64,000 nucleotides of DNA, from assembly GCA_015680685.1 (NCBI GenBank), contig MNCI01006833.1, positions 78,583 to 142,582 of the forward strand, written 5' to 3'. The translations under genes and the position numbers were made by a program. Positions 37,943 to 50,177 of the stretch are shown here, in pieces. Below the pieces are notes generated by a model. That model worked only from the letters and a program-made list of their open reading frames with translations. It did no database searches and was not told the origin of the DNA. Each line of letters starts with the position of its first letter. Within the stretch, counting starts at the first letter, position 1. The stretch is from Gnetum montanum (Eukaryota; Streptophyta; Gnetopsida; Gnetales; Gnetaceae).

Positions 37943-38511
37943 TATGACATCGCATTCTTAGATGTCATGACAAACATCAAATATACATTATATTAGACAT
38001 TATGTGTAAGAAGATAATATGAAAAACATGAAATATGGGAAACCTATGACATTATGTGTAAGGAAAATAATAGAAAAAATGTAGAAGAAAAAGAGAAAAA
38101 TGCTTTATTAATATGGAATAGTGTATTTAGATCATGCTCCAAGTGTTCCTTGGGGTTATCTTCCTTTGGACTCTATTACGTAGATGCAATCCAACACTAC
38201 CACAATGGTTAGGCCTATCATTAGCTAGAAGAGATGGCCAGTCCTTTTCCTATCTTACTTCACCCATCACTTGTTACTCACCTTTACCAACTTCGCAGCT
38301 TCATGTTGATAAGACCTCTAATGCCTAGGTATAAATACCTTAGGTTAAACCCTAAAAGATTACCTCAAGAGACATGTCCATTTACAATGCATCCTTTTGG
38401 GTCTTAATTACAACTATCCTTTTGAGTCTTATTACAATAATCTCAAGATTAGTTATGAAGAGACAACATCTTCATTATGTAGCGGTATCATTCGAAAATG
38501 GAAATGTGACA
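37943..38511 (-). repeat. Family F LTR-like repeat, copy 1
   Basis: It shares with copies 2 and 3 the phrases tcctttgg, caccatggttag, cacccatcacttg, ctcacctttac, cacaacttcatgctg, tataaat.cct and aaatgtgaca at the end. Confidence 0.7.
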
Positions 38512-38619
38512 ATCTGCCTCCTTAGGTTTCATTTGTCCTTAAATAAATCCTCATTAACTATCTTTCTCTAGCTTCAATGTTTCTTCCCTACTCCAATACT
38601 TTGATTTATCCTTTTAACT

Positions 38620-40790
38620 TGAAGTTGTATATCCTAATGTTCTCTTGCTTATTCTACAAATAAAATATAATTGATAAGAATATATATATATATATATATA
38701 TAAAATCTTATTTTATTAATACTTACCTCATTTTCTAAGATAATGAAAAGAGATGAATTAAAGATCTACCAACTATCAATCACTAGTCCTAACTAGGGTC
38801 ACACAAAGTACAACTCATATTTGGTCACTCAAATGAAGGTAGGGTAAATTCTTATTTCCAACTTACATTACCCTAGATATTTTACTTATCTAATTAAAAT
38901 ATAGATTAAACAATGAAGGAAATTATGAAGGTTATAAATAAAAGTAAGGTTAAGATACTTCTTGATCTTGACCAACCCTAGGACTTAATGGAAGTACTTG
39001 TAGTTCTACCATAAGGGGTATATGATTTAATGGTCTTGTTTGGGATGGCAGAGCTTGCTCTTGCTTCTTCTCAACTTCTTCCTTAGGAATTAACTCTAGC
39101 AACTTCATAACTAGAAAGAATTAAGCATTTTACCAAATATAGTCAAGGGTCTCAATGAGGAATGATGTTGATCCATCTTCATTAATCATGGTAGTATAAT
39201 TGATAAATTGTAGTTCTTGATGAGTATTGTCCATCAATATCATTTGTTCTTGAATTCTAAAATTTGGCTTGTTTATTAAAGATTCAAAGTAAGTGGAATA
39301 TGCATTGGCCACTGGAATTGCATGTTGAATTTGATGGGAACATCTTCTTTAAAATGAAATCATCTTCCAAAGGTTCTTTTTACACATTCATATTTTAAGA
39401 ATTAACAAATATCACTTCTAACTTTTGCATTGAAGTCTCCACAAAGGATGAATGACACTAGATTAATATCAGTATGGGTTATGAAAAACTTATTCTTCAA
39501 AATTTTCTGGATTTGGTTAATTTAATAGGTCACTTAACCAAGTGTAACATCTAGACATGTTGATTTGGCAATTCAATATGTGTTAATCACACATACATGT
39601 CTTTCTAACTATATTTTAAATATCAATGCCAAAGCTTTGTCTCTTGTCCAAAATCTTGACTATTCTTTCTTATACATGGTTTGAAGTTCTAAAATTTCAA
39701 AGATCATATTTTCTAATTTTCATTCAAATCTTTGTACTAATTCTAACTTAACTTCCAAAGATTATGCAACCATCCATGTTATGATTTCTATAATAGGCTA
39801 ATTTGTAAAGCTCAAAAGAAGAATTTTCATAATAACCTTTTTTCTTGTAATACCTCTATCTCCCATCTTTTTCTAGGTTTTGCTAAAATTGGTAAAGGAA
39901 TTCCCATGGCAAGACTTATTGTAGACATAATAAATCAGTATTCAAATCTTGTAACTCTGCTAAGATGCATGGGTATCAATACTCATGCCAATTGAAAGTC
40001 CATGGTGAACATAGAAAATGTTTTTCTTTTTAACTGACTCAGACTTTCATTCTTAGTTCAAAATTCTCTCATAAGTTATTTTTCCTCATGGGTATCCTAC
40101 ATGCTGTCAAAACAAGATTATGATTCTCCATGTTGTTGCTACTACATGATTTGGTTGCAAGATGAATTTGTACATATCTTTGTGATCATTCAAGTTCACC
40201 AATTGATTCTCTAACTAATTTTGGATCATTAACAACTAGCTATATTACCTAGACTCTTACTAATCTTTCTACCTCCCTTAGAACACTAACTCTAATAGTG
40301 TAAATAATGAGACACTAGGGGTTAGTAATCTAATATTATTTAGCTACATATGTTAAATGTCTAATCCTAAGGTCCAAGATGGTCCAAGACATTCAATTAT
40401 TAGTTTTAACAATTAAATTGTTAAGATTGATTAGCTATATAATTTATGGACTCTTAAGGCATGGTTTAAGATATCATCTAAATTTCAAGTACCTAGATGA
40501 TGAATCTGACCTTACCATTAAGTTTAGAATGTTGAATAATATTACAAATGACTATTTGTATGTTAGAAATGGACATTATATGCCCGAGTTATGCTAAAAT
40601 GAGTCTCTAAGGGTCTTGAAGCATCATGTTGGGCAAGGAGTAAAAACTAATTTTTGGAGCTTGGTTGGACTAATTTGTAGGAAACAACTATTTGTTTATT
40701 GAAAAAGGCTTCAAGAATAAAAAGTTATGGCTTTTGAAATCTAAATCTTTGGGCATGAAAATTGAGACTTCTCATGAGGTCACCCATCTT
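38620..40790 (-). pseudogene. Family F internal region, unidentified minus-strand coding trace
   Basis: The region is repeated at 45690-47730 in the same order. A minus-strand frame at 39312-39130 encodes MANAYSTYFESLINKPNFRI, later FINYTTMINEDGSTSFLIET and LDYIW. The sister copy gives the related FTNYVAMISKDRSTSFFIET and LDYIWHDT. That conservation between two decayed copies suggests a real ancestral protein. I do not recognise the family. Both copies contain stops. Confidence 0.45.
38680..38702. repeat. (AT)n microsatellite
   Basis: An uninterrupted AT dinucleotide run of about 23 bp. Confidence 0.95.
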
Positions 40791-41029
40791 AGCACTACTC
40801 CAAAATGAACATGCTTAATTATGAATTTTTTATGTCACTTGCTGCCAAAACATCAATTTGAACTATCTGTCAAATTTTACCACTTTTAAATATTTAAACT
40901 TTTTTCCCAAGTAAACGTCAATTTTTAAATTTTTCGTTATTTGACGCTTTTTAAAATTTCCATGAATTGAATAAAAATTTCCCGTCCGGTTAACACACAG
41001 CAAATTATGTGTGGCCGAAATTAACAAAG

Positions 41030-41285
41030 GAGGCAAGTTTTTTCGGCATTAGCAATGTCTGTGGTCTGCTGGGGTAGGCGGTTTTTTTAGCACCGGCATG
41101 TCTGCAAGTTGCTGGAGGAGGTAGGTTTTCTGGGCACCGATGGTATCCATGGACTGCCGAAGGAGGCAAGTTTTATTATTGTCGGTGGTAATTGCAGGGT
41201 ACCAGAGAAGGTAGGTTCTCTCGACATCAGCGATGTTCACAATTGTTGGACCGGGGGTTGTTGGGAGGCAGGTTTTTAGGCAGCG
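41030..41285. repeat. GC-rich ~60-bp tandem array
   Basis: About four to five imperfect units of gaggaggtaggtttt.(t/c)gg(c/g)accggcgatg(t)tctgcaattgctgg. It is open on both strands for about 70 codons downstream (41192-41521), which follows from base composition rather than coding. Confidence 0.7.
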
Positions 41286-41734
41286 GTGGAGACGAGGGTT
41301 TGTTAGGCAGCGATGGCAAGCCTAGGTGGGTGCCAAGAGGCCAAGCAAAGCGGAGCGGCACGGCACGGCACGGTAGGTGTGGTGGAGCAGGTGGTGGGTG
41401 GCCGTGGTAGTGCTGCAAGGCAAGGCGAGATGACGTAGCAGACAAAAGCGCAAAGTCGCCTCAACGGCTCAATATAGGGCTGCGTGGCTCCATACAGGCC
41501 CTTGTAGGGCCTCACAACCATCTAAAAAATGCTATATATATTAATTAATTCTTGAATTAATAATTTTTAAAAATTATATTTCTATTATTATTTTAAATAT
41601 ATGTATATATATAAAGAAAAAATTAATTTATTATTCTTGTTTTGAGCTTTTAAATACTCTTATGTTATGTATTCTTTAAATAACGGCTATGAGGCTTGGT
41701 GGTTAGTTAAATGAACCAAAAAATAAGAAAAATG

Positions 41735-42113
41735 CAAAAGGAAAAAGAAAATAACTTTTTATTAATCTGCATTTATCCTTTAAAGGCAATCTAGCATTGC
41801 CATGGTAGTTAGACCTATCACCAACCAGAAGGATGCCCAATCGTCTTCTTGTCTCGCTTCACCTAACACTTGTTACTCACCTTTACTAGCCCCACAACTT
41901 CATGCTAATATAACCTCTAATGCCTAGGTATAATTACCTTAATTCAAATCCTCAAAGGTCACCTCCAAAGACATGTCCATTATTATAACACATCCTTTCG
42001 AATCTTAATTATAACTTGCACATTTAGGTCTTGTTACAGTAAACACAACGTTAGTTATGAATAGACACCATCTTTGTTATGCAACAACACTATTTAGAAA
42101 TAGAAATGTGACA
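41735..42113 (-). repeat. Family F LTR-like repeat, copy 2
   Basis: It matches copy 1 from gaaaaatg.a.aaggaaaaag and ttattaat through to aaatgtgaca. The central segment is shorter. Confidence 0.7.
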
Positions 42114-42502
42114 TCAAGAATGTTGATGCTAATGCAACATCAACGTCAGCCATACTTGGGCAAAATTTTAAAATTTTGCTATAGTTACCATTTTGAATTA
42201 TCAAGATCTCACTTTGCCTTTGAATTGACACTTAAAGCTATCAAAATAATGTTGAGAGGCCTGCAAGGTTGAGAGGAGATATCAAAGGCCAAGATTGAAT
42301 ATTGATGACATATGTTGTCAACACCAAAGCACAAATGTTGACATAGCATTTGTGCTAGTCATGGTACTTAGAAAAATTTTCAAAAATTGTCTATGTTTTA
42401 CCACATGACTTTCAAGATGTCTGGACTACCATTGGAACGAGCTAGGATGATGTTGAGATGATGCTGAGGAACACTATCATCATTGGTATAAGCTTACTTT
42501 TG

Positions 42503-43515
42503 CTTAAACTTCATTTTTCCTGGGTGGAAGTGAAGTACCACATGTACCTATAGAGTGTATAAAAAGAGGATCAACAGTTGTCTTTGCGACTTAGTAGATT
42601 GATCACTCTTTGTAACATTACCACAACTAGAGGGTTTGTATAACCAAAATGGAAAAGATAAGCTAAATAGTTTTTATCTAGATTAATGAACCATAAATTG
42701 CATGATGAGAGGATAACTAATTCTAAGTTTGGTAATAAATTTTATGCTGCCAATATATTTATGAATTCTCATGGATTATGCATGCTCCCTTGCCCTTTCA
42801 AATTTCATTCTACATGCATTACAATACCAAGGCATAAACATACTTGTACATTGTAATATGAAGACATAAACATATAAGCTATAAATTTGCTTGGAGCAAA
42901 TATGTTTAGCATTATGGATGTAATATTTTTTAGTATTAATTATAGTCTATCTCTTGAGCATTATGAATATAACAAAATATTATTTAGGGTTGCCTATATG
43001 TTCTCTTGAGTGTTACGAACAATGGATTGCTAAAAGAAAATAAGGCATGATTGCATAAACTTCCCTTTTCCCAAGTGGATGTGAAGTAACACATGTACCT
43101 ATAAAGTGTGTAAAAAGAGGATGAACAAGTTGTCTTTGTGGCTTAGTAGATTGATCACTCTTTGTAGCATTGCCACAGATAGAGGCTTTGTATAAACAAA
43201 ATGGAAAGAATAACCTAAATAGTCTTTAACTTGATTAATGAACCATAAATTGCATGATCGGAGGATAACTAATTCTGAATTCTCATGGATTGTTGTTTTT
43301 CAATGCATGCTCCCTTACCGTTTCAAATTTCATTCCATGTGCATTACAATAATAAGACATCAACATACTTATGCATTGTAATACAAAGAGAAACATAGAA
43401 GCTACAAATTTGCTTGGAGCATATATGTTTGGCATTATGGATGTAATATTTTTTAGTGTTAATTATAGGCTATCCATGGAGCATTATGGATAGAACAAAA
43501 TATTATTTAGCAATA
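42503..43515 (+). repeat. 551-bp tandem duplication upstream of PURU
   Basis: Unit 1 is about 42503-43053 and unit 2 about 43058-43515. The phrase cacatgtacc starts at 42539 and 43090 (offset 551). Shared blocks include aaaaagaggat.aacA, cttagtagattgatcactctttgta, aatgaaccataaattgcatgat and the attatttag end. Unit 1 has gtgtataaaaagagg (42556-42570), a TATA-like word. It ends about 310 bp before the PURU start codon. Confidence 0.85.
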
Positions 43516-43690
43516 CTATGATTGGATAAAATATTATGGATAAAATTTGTTAAACTTTAGTTATTATATTTTAAAAATATATATTATAATATAACTGTTA
43601 AGGGCGAAATTAAAAGTAATTGAAAATGCGTGCACAATTTTAAATTTATTCAGAAATTGTTCTGAATCACAAATCAAAAAAGTTGTGGAA

Positions 43691-43697
43691 TATATAT
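43691..43697 (+). promoter_or_regulatory. Possible TATA box of PURU
   Basis: TATATAT lies 130 bp before the start codon, just after the end of the tandem duplication. Placement only; the transcription start is unknown. Confidence 0.25.
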
Positions 43698-43762
43698 GAC
43701 GGATGCAAATTGAAGACTATGGTAGATAAAGTATCTGTGTTTTAGATGTTCCCGTCGGCATT

Positions 43763-43814
43763 ATGTTGGGAAGAATGCGCTGAAGCCTGAAAAAGCGCAG
43801 CGGTCAACATGTAG
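43763..43814 (+). promoter_or_regulatory. Upstream AUGs in the presumed PURU 5' leader
   Basis: Two short upstream frames precede the main start: ATG at 43763 ending TGA at 43781-43783 (6 codons), and ATG at 43809-43811 immediately followed by TAG (43812-43814), a start-stop element 15 bases before the main ATG. They matter only if transcription starts upstream of them. Confidence 0.4.
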
Positions 43815-43826
43815 AAACTCTCCAAC

Positions 43827-43967
43827 ATGCATTGCCTAAGGAATAGCTTCAGAAAATACATATCACCGTGTAACCGAACCTATCGCTCCTGGAGGGTTCA
43901 TGATGATGCAGGCAGAGATGTTAATTCTGGCGCCTTGGTCAATGGTATTCATGTATTCCAGTGTCCT
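43827..43967 (+). CDS. PURU: PURU exon 1: organelle leader and start of ACT domain
   Basis: 47 codons. The start ATG 43827 is chosen because an in-frame TAG lies at 43812 and no other in-frame ATG follows before the conserved part. Residues 1-25 are rich in Arg, Ser and Tyr with no Asp or Glu (MHCLRNSFRKY...), as expected of a mitochondrial or plastid leader. Residues 40-47, GIHVFQCP, correspond to the first strand of the ACT-like domain of plant PurU proteins (G.HVF.CPD). The donor is CCT|gtaagt, phase 0. PurU hydrolyses 10-formyltetrahydrofolate to tetrahydrofolate and formate; in Arabidopsis it acts in mitochondria and is needed for normal photorespiration. Confidence 0.8.
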
Positions 43968-44062
43968 GTAAGTAGCTTATAGAAAGCATGATTAAATTGT
44001 TTAGTTCCCATTGTGTTTTTTACTTTATTACTTCACTCTCGCTGTTGGACCAATTACGATAG
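43968..44062 (+). other. PURU: PURU intron 1 (95 bp)
   Basis: gtaagt...acgatag, phase 0. It is a normal short plant intron, in sharp contrast with the next two. Confidence 0.8.
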
Positions 44063-44175
44063 GATCAGACTGGCATCACTGCCAAAATTACGGAATGCAT
44101 AGCCTCTCATGGAGGTAACCTAATCAACGGTGAAGTGTATGTTAGCAAAGACAAGGAGCTTTTCCACTCCCGGAG
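44063..44175 (+). CDS. PURU: PURU exon 2: ACT-domain core
   Basis: 113 nt, 37 codons plus two bases. It translates DQTGITAKITECIASHGGNL then INGEVYVSKDKELFHSR. The GI.AK...CIA..GGN pattern is the ligand-binding turn and helix of the PurU ACT domain. The acceptor is tag|GAT and the donor AG|gtgagt (phase 2). The split Ser codon (AG/T) is completed by exon 3 to give the conserved S-R-S-E-F junction. No stop or shift occurs. Confidence 0.9.
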
Positions 44176-45689
44176 GTGAGTTTCTGTCTGTTTTGTTTTA
44201 GCGTACTTGATTTCAGATGCATCGATTCCAAGAAACCAAATCCATTTGAATGCTAGTGGACATGATTGACCTACTTCTAATCAATTGGCTCAATTGAATT
44301 ATATGATCCTGTTTTACGGGATCCGTTTTCTGTTAAAAAAAAAAATGAACTACTGCTGGACTTAACTATGGTCCGGCCAGGCTCACCCTCGCGGCCCCGC
44401 CCAACTTCTTTTGCCAACATTACTGACTACTGTATTATTGTTTATGTAGCCTTTGGTTTTTGTTCCCTTTAACAATGTAGATAAAAAAAAAATGATTACC
44501 AATTAAATAGAGAGAATTAGAGCACAGAATTCGGAAGGAAGGAAACAGTAAACCAAAAAATTCACAATCAAGAGTTTTATTTATTTCACAATGAAAGTCT
44601 CAGAATTTTCACCTCTGGTTTTGCAGGAGCTATGTTCTTTTATTTTTCACAACAAAATAGAAACTAAGAAAAAGCAAGTCTTATCATTCAGCATTATAAA
44701 GTATTGTATAATATAAGAAACCCAAGGATATATTTTTTTGAAAAGTAACAAAGATGAAAAGAAACAAATTCATTTTTCTTTGATGAGAGCATTTTCATAT
44801 TCAGTAACATGATTCATGAATTGGATAAACACATCATGCATTTTCTGTGCATATTTTTGACACCATAAAAATTCGCACAAATAAGATTCCAGCAATGCTT
44901 TCTTTTTAGGCCAAAGAGACAAAAAAGACTTGTACATTCCACCATATATCTTTTATCAAATTTGTGTAAAACCTGTATATGGATCTTCTAAATGAAGAGA
45001 GTGATTTACAGTTGTGTTTAAAATTAAGCTGAGCAAGGTATTTATTATTATAACCTTTCTACAAATCTGTATGTACTTTACTCCCTAGCTTGATTTAATT
45101 GTACATAACATTAATGAGAGTTTATGTTTTTTGATCTTTCATAATTGTTAAACACACTTATTTGATTCTCTTTTCACTCTACCAAGTATCCATTGGCTAT
45201 CTCACTTATGACCTTTATGATATTTTCTCTTTCAAATTTTGATTTATCTACTTAATTATTACTTCTTCATCCCCAATTTTTTCATTTTTTGTATCAATTA
45301 CTACGGTACATAAATCTGTGCAATAATTAAACTACTTCTTAATTGTAGGCTTTAAAACTTGATATTCCCAAATACTTGATTCATTACTGTGTTTTCAACA
45401 CTAATGATATGTAAGTAAAATAACTTGTTTGATAGAGAGGTTTATATCCTATAGCCATGTCCCTACTCTAACACTTTGACGATATTTACCATAAATGGAA
45501 ATGAATCTAAATCCATCAGCTCTTTGAGGATCCTTTTCCCTTTTTATTTCAATATTGCAATGAATACAATTCCTCTTGCAAGGAAATATTCCAAGTTCTT
45601 CAAGAAATTCTGTTGCCTTTTCTTTAGATTCTATTTTTTCTGTTGCATTAAGGATATTCCTCCATGCTTGAATGCTCTGATTTCTTCCT

Positions 45690-47730
45690 TTAAAATGGGA
45701 TTACATATTGTCTTGCTCCATCTGCAATGGAAGTACAAATGAGAGAAATATTTGAGGAAAATAAATCTTATCATATCAATAACTTATATTAATTCTTTTG
45801 GCAATAATAAGAGGTGAATTAAAAGTCTACCAACTACCAATCATAAGTCCTAACTAGAGTTACACCATGTGCATCTCATGTCTCTAGTTACCCGAGTGAA
45901 AGTAGGGCAAATCCTTATTTTCAACTTGTATTATTGGAGAACATTTACTTACCTAATTAAAAATATAAATTAAATAAACAAAGTAACGTAAGAAAAATGA
46001 CAAATAAAATAAGGGTTAAGAAACTCTTTGATTTTCATCTCACTTTGGGAATTGAAAAATGTAGTTATAGTTCCACCACAAGGAGAATATGATCTTGCTC
46101 CTTAACTTCTTCATTCGGAATTAATTTCACTAGCTTGATAATTTAGAAGAATCAAGTATCATGCCAAATGTAATCTAAGGTCTCAATGAAGAAGGATGTT
46201 GACCTATCTTTGGAAATCATGGCAACATAGTTAGTAAACTACGGCTCCTAATGATCACCATCTAGAAGTATCATCAACTCTTGGATTTGCAAATTTGACT
46301 TGTCTACCAACAATTCAAAGTAGGTAAAATATGCTTTGGCTAATGGAATGGTATGATGATTTGATGGAAACATCTTCTTTAGATTTGGCTCCTTTTCCAA
46401 AAAGTCTTTACACATTCGGATTTTAAGAACTGATGAATACCACTCCTTGCTTTTGCATTGAAATCTCTACAGGGGTTGAATGGTAATGGGTTGAAACTAG
46501 TATAGGATAGAATAGCTTATACTTTAAGCTTTCCTTGATTTGATCGACTACATAAGATACTTGACCAAGTCTAACATCTAGACACATTGGATCAACAATA
46601 AAATGTGTGTTGACCACATATACACACTTTCCTGATGACTACATCTTCAATACCAATGCCTAGGCTATGTGACTTCTTTGGAACCTTGATCATTCTTTCT
46701 TTCCCATGGCTCGAAGTTCTTGAATTTTGAAAATCATATTTTCTCATTTCCATTTGAATCTTTGTATTAACTTGAACACGGCTTTTGTGTAGAAGATTGC
46801 ATAACCATCCATGTTATGATTCCTGTAGGAGGTTAATTTATAGAATTCAAAGGAAGAACCATTGCAAGAACCTTTTTGGTTACACATGCCTTAATATCCC
46901 AACTTTCTTAGATTGGGTTGGAGTTGGCAAAGAAATTTCCATGGTAGGACTTCTTGCAAACAAAGAACATTAACATCAAGAGTTTGTAATTCTATGAGGA
47001 TATGTGGGTATTAGTATTTGTGCCAGTCTAAGGCCTAAGTGGACATGTAGGATGTTGCTTTTCATTGGTTAGGGTCTTTGCAACTGCATTGTATGTTGCA
47101 ATCTTCATAGTTATTTCTAGATTCTCTATTGATTCTTTCTTCCTCATGGAGGTCATATGCCTTGGTGGGACAAGGTTATGATTCTCCATGATGGTTGATA
47201 TTTGCTAGATGTGTCTTAATGGTTGTTGAGTTGATTTAAGACCTCATTTCACTATCGGTTTGGCAATTGATCCTTCAACTGCTTGATTGATTGGATTGGT
47301 TTTATTTCCCAATTCTTGATGATCTTTCTCCCTCCTTTAAAACATTGACTCTAGTCGTGTAACTAATTACTAATGGTTGCTAATCTAGGTTTCCATATAA
47401 CCAATTTGATATCATCATTAGATTCAGAATGCCAAAGAATGTTAGGAATAACTATTTATTTATCTAAAGTAGACATTGGATGTATACATTATGCTAATTT
47501 TAGTTCTCAAGGCTATTGGTGCATAGTTTAAAAGAAGATTTAAAAATCTAATTTTTGAGACATCCTATGCTTAATTGGACCTTAGCATTATGTTTGGAAG
47601 GCCGAAATCTATTGGAAACGACTATTTATTTGTTAAAAGAAGCTTCTAGGATCAAAAGTTCTTGGCATTTAATTGTCAAAAATTTATGCATGATTTTTGA
47701 GACTTACTGAGTGCTCACCTAATGAGTGGC
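45690..47730 (-). pseudogene. Family F internal region, copy in PURU intron 2
   Basis: It aligns with 38620-40790 over its length (aagaggtgaattaaaagtctacc, cacatgtctc..ttac, aatgaagaaggatgttga). The minus-strand open piece 46617-46423 reads MVNTHFIVDPMCLDVRLGQV then SYVVDQIKESLKY, and matches the same place in the other copy. Further on come LAKAYFTYFELLVDKSN and an ISKDRSTSFFIET segment. Protein family not recognised. Decayed. Confidence 0.5.
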
Positions 47731-48189
47731 GAGAGTTTCCAATGGTCGACCATACAAGTCACACAAGCGTACATATGCCACTAGATTGTAATTTTGTGGA
47801 TGAGACAATATGTATTCTAGTTAGTTAATATTAAGATTGTTGGTCAGTATCTTCTTATTGAAGTTAGTGGTACTCAAAACATATAGTTTAACTCATAGTA
47901 AGACATACGATATAATGATGTTGTTTAACTTGGAGGGTATATAATTAAAATATAGTAAATTGCATATTAGATTTAATTAACTAAGATACAATGGAAATAA
48001 ATGATAATCTATCCTAAGGCTTGTCGTACATGTCTTGGGCTGATACAACTGTTACTAGGATTACCAAGTAACTAACTATTGGGTGAGCCAATCGATGTTA
48101 CTACTGGGTTACCAAACAATTATACTTACGGCTTGAAACTAGTCTTACTTATTCTCCCAAAGTACTAACATACAATGGAAATGTTCACT
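47731..48189. other. No gene recognised, probably family F interior
   Basis: Unremarkable AT-rich sequence with short direct repeats around ggttaccaa (48055-48130). Confidence 0.3.
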
Positions 48190-48274
48190 ACATAGGAAAA
48201 GTGAAGGATGTGTTTAGCAGCAGTACTAGGCGGATATTTGGAAGCGCAAAGAAATGGGAATTGTCTCAATTCCA

Positions 48275-49480
48275 ACCTAGAAAGTCCTTGGTGATGTTGA
48301 GAACCAGGTGTTGCTGTGGCCTTTTTCTAGGCAGGAGTTGGACACGACAATGGGGTCCATGAGGGCTAACAACATGCTAGGGCCTGGTGGATGGCCCATT
48401 GAATTCTTTTGGGAGTTCATGGACCTTATTGGGGGAAACCTGCTAGATGTGTTCAAAAGCATGTTGCAATGGCAGCAGGTTCATAGGGAGATAAATTGTT
48501 CGTGGATTGTTCTCATATCAAAGGTGGCCAACCTCGCTTCGTCGGTGCACTTCCAACCTATTGGGGTTTGTAATACTTTTCTGAGGCTTTTTACTAAGAT
48601 GATTGTTCAATGGCTTAACCCATTAATGCCAAAGTTGGTGGGAGAGAACCAGGCAGGTTTTGTATAGGGCCATTTCCTACAAGATCAGGTAATTTTGTTA
48701 TAGGAGATTTTGCATTCGCTTCGGTGCACTAGTGGATATAACCAAGGCATATAACACAGTGAGTTGGGAAGCCTTACATGTGATCATGATACGTAAAGGT
48801 TTCACACCTGAATACGCCAATCCCTACTTGCATCTACAATGCTTGGGAAGATACTCCTTTGATATTGACAATAGATTATGGGGTTTTAATTCCCCCAAAA
48901 GGCGATTATGGTAGGGGGATCTGCTATTCCCACTGTTGATCATCCTAGTGATGGACTTGCTACAACACTACTGTGCATCAGATGGAATGGGAGGATTGGA
49001 GGTGGTGGGGGTTCAATGTCTTGCTGTGCACTATGTAGATGATACAATTTTTTTCTCGTGGGTGGTTGTTTCTCAAGCAATGGTGCTTAAGAGGGTCTTG
49101 GAGTAGATGGCGCAAGAAGTTGGACTTAAAGTTAACAAAGTAAAGTTGGCGATTCATTTGCTTAACACGATGGCACAGGTGAAAGGACGGATCTCTCAAG
49201 TCCTCGGAATTCTGCTTGGGCTTATTCACAATTCCTATTTAGGAATGCCAATATTTGAATGGAATTGTAGGAAGAGTTGGATGGTGCTAGTACAGAAAGT
49301 GTAGAAGAGGATTGAACATTGGGCTAATGGATCCTTATCCAAGAAAGGGAAGATACTATTAGCCTCTATTGTCCTTATGGTGGTGGTGAGGTTCATTGCT
49401 TCCATGGCTGCCCCACCTATAGGGGTGATCTAAAAGATTGACCAGATTGTGTGATGCTTCATCTGGTTGGGGGGTAAGGG
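48275..49480 (+). pseudogene. LINE-2 reverse transcriptase
   Basis: The long frame at 48308-48667 reads PFSRQELDTTMGSMRANNML, GPGGWPIEFFWEFMDLIGGN and INCSWIVLISKVAN, closely following L1 RT (A.GPDG.P..FF..FW). The frame is broken by a TAG where Gln is usual (48665), then DITKAYNTVSWEAL (48732-48780). The catalytic YVDD is at 49032-49043 with both Asp present. GLKVNKVKL and SYLGMPIF (49120-49260) are later RT blocks. Inactive through several stops and shifts, but much younger-looking than LINE-1. Confidence 0.85.
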
Positions 49481-49879
49481 AGGAGATAAACTTCATCTAG
49501 TGTATTGGCAGAATATGGTGAGACTAAGAAATATTGGTAGGATCGGTCTATTGCCCTTCAGAGATGAGATTATGCCAGGAATGCAAAGATTGGTGAATAG
49601 ATTGATGGGGCAAGAGGACATGCAAGTGTAGTGGATTAGGATGATGCAATAGAAGTATCAGAGGTGGGAAGCAAACACAGGAGGGTCACGGCTTTGGCAA
49701 GACCTTTGCAAGCATGTTCATTAGATGCAGGAGAGAGGCCTTCTGGGCAAACCTCCTAAAGAATTAGTTAAGGCCATACGTTCACTGGTGGCTGGATGGA
49801 CAACTATATGGAGAGGGCTCTTGCCCAAGAAGTTAAAAGGCCTTTGCATGGCTAATAGCGCATAGGGCGCTGCCGGTGA

Positions 49880-50177
49880 AGGGGTTTTGAGAGTGCAAGG
49901 GAGAACTATTGGCCCTAATTGCCCATTGTGTGCGACGGGTGCAGAAAACCTCAACCATTTTATTTACCACTGCCCTTATATGAAAGATACTTGGTGGGCT
50001 ACTAGGCTGGTGGCATTGCTTAGACCCAACATAGATTCCAAGGAGCTTGTGGTTCTGTGGGTGGGGGGGAAATGCCAAAATAATCTAATCTTTCAGGAAC
50101 AACAATTGCTACCACCGGTGTCCATTGCTACGGTTGGGGTGAGTTTATGGGTAGAAGCATCACGGAATATGGGATAG
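49880..50177 (+). pseudogene. LINE-2 zinc-binding RT C-terminal domain
   Basis: 49919-50001 encodes CPLCATGAENLNHFIYHCPY followed by MKDTWW, the C-x2-C...H-x4-C pattern of the zf-RVT domain that follows RT in plant L1 elements. It is open from 49887 to 50177 (96 residues). Confidence 0.85.

Larger units (their letters stand above)
37943..42113 (-). mobile_element. LTR element F, minus strand, upstream of PURU
   Basis: Two copies of one LTR-like repeat (37943-38511 and 41735-42113; third copy 53718-54206) enclose a region with minus-strand coding traces (38620-40790) and a GC-rich tandem array (41030-41285). On the minus strand the repeat starts TGTCACATTTC. The right copy is the shorter. The same internal order recurs in PURU intron 2 (45690-54206), which supports one element family. 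Superfamily not determined. Confidence 0.5.

Noticed and set aside
41192-41521. Open frames on both strands in GC-rich sequence
   Set aside because: Tandem repeat composition explains them. There is no start context, no domain, and both strands are open equally.
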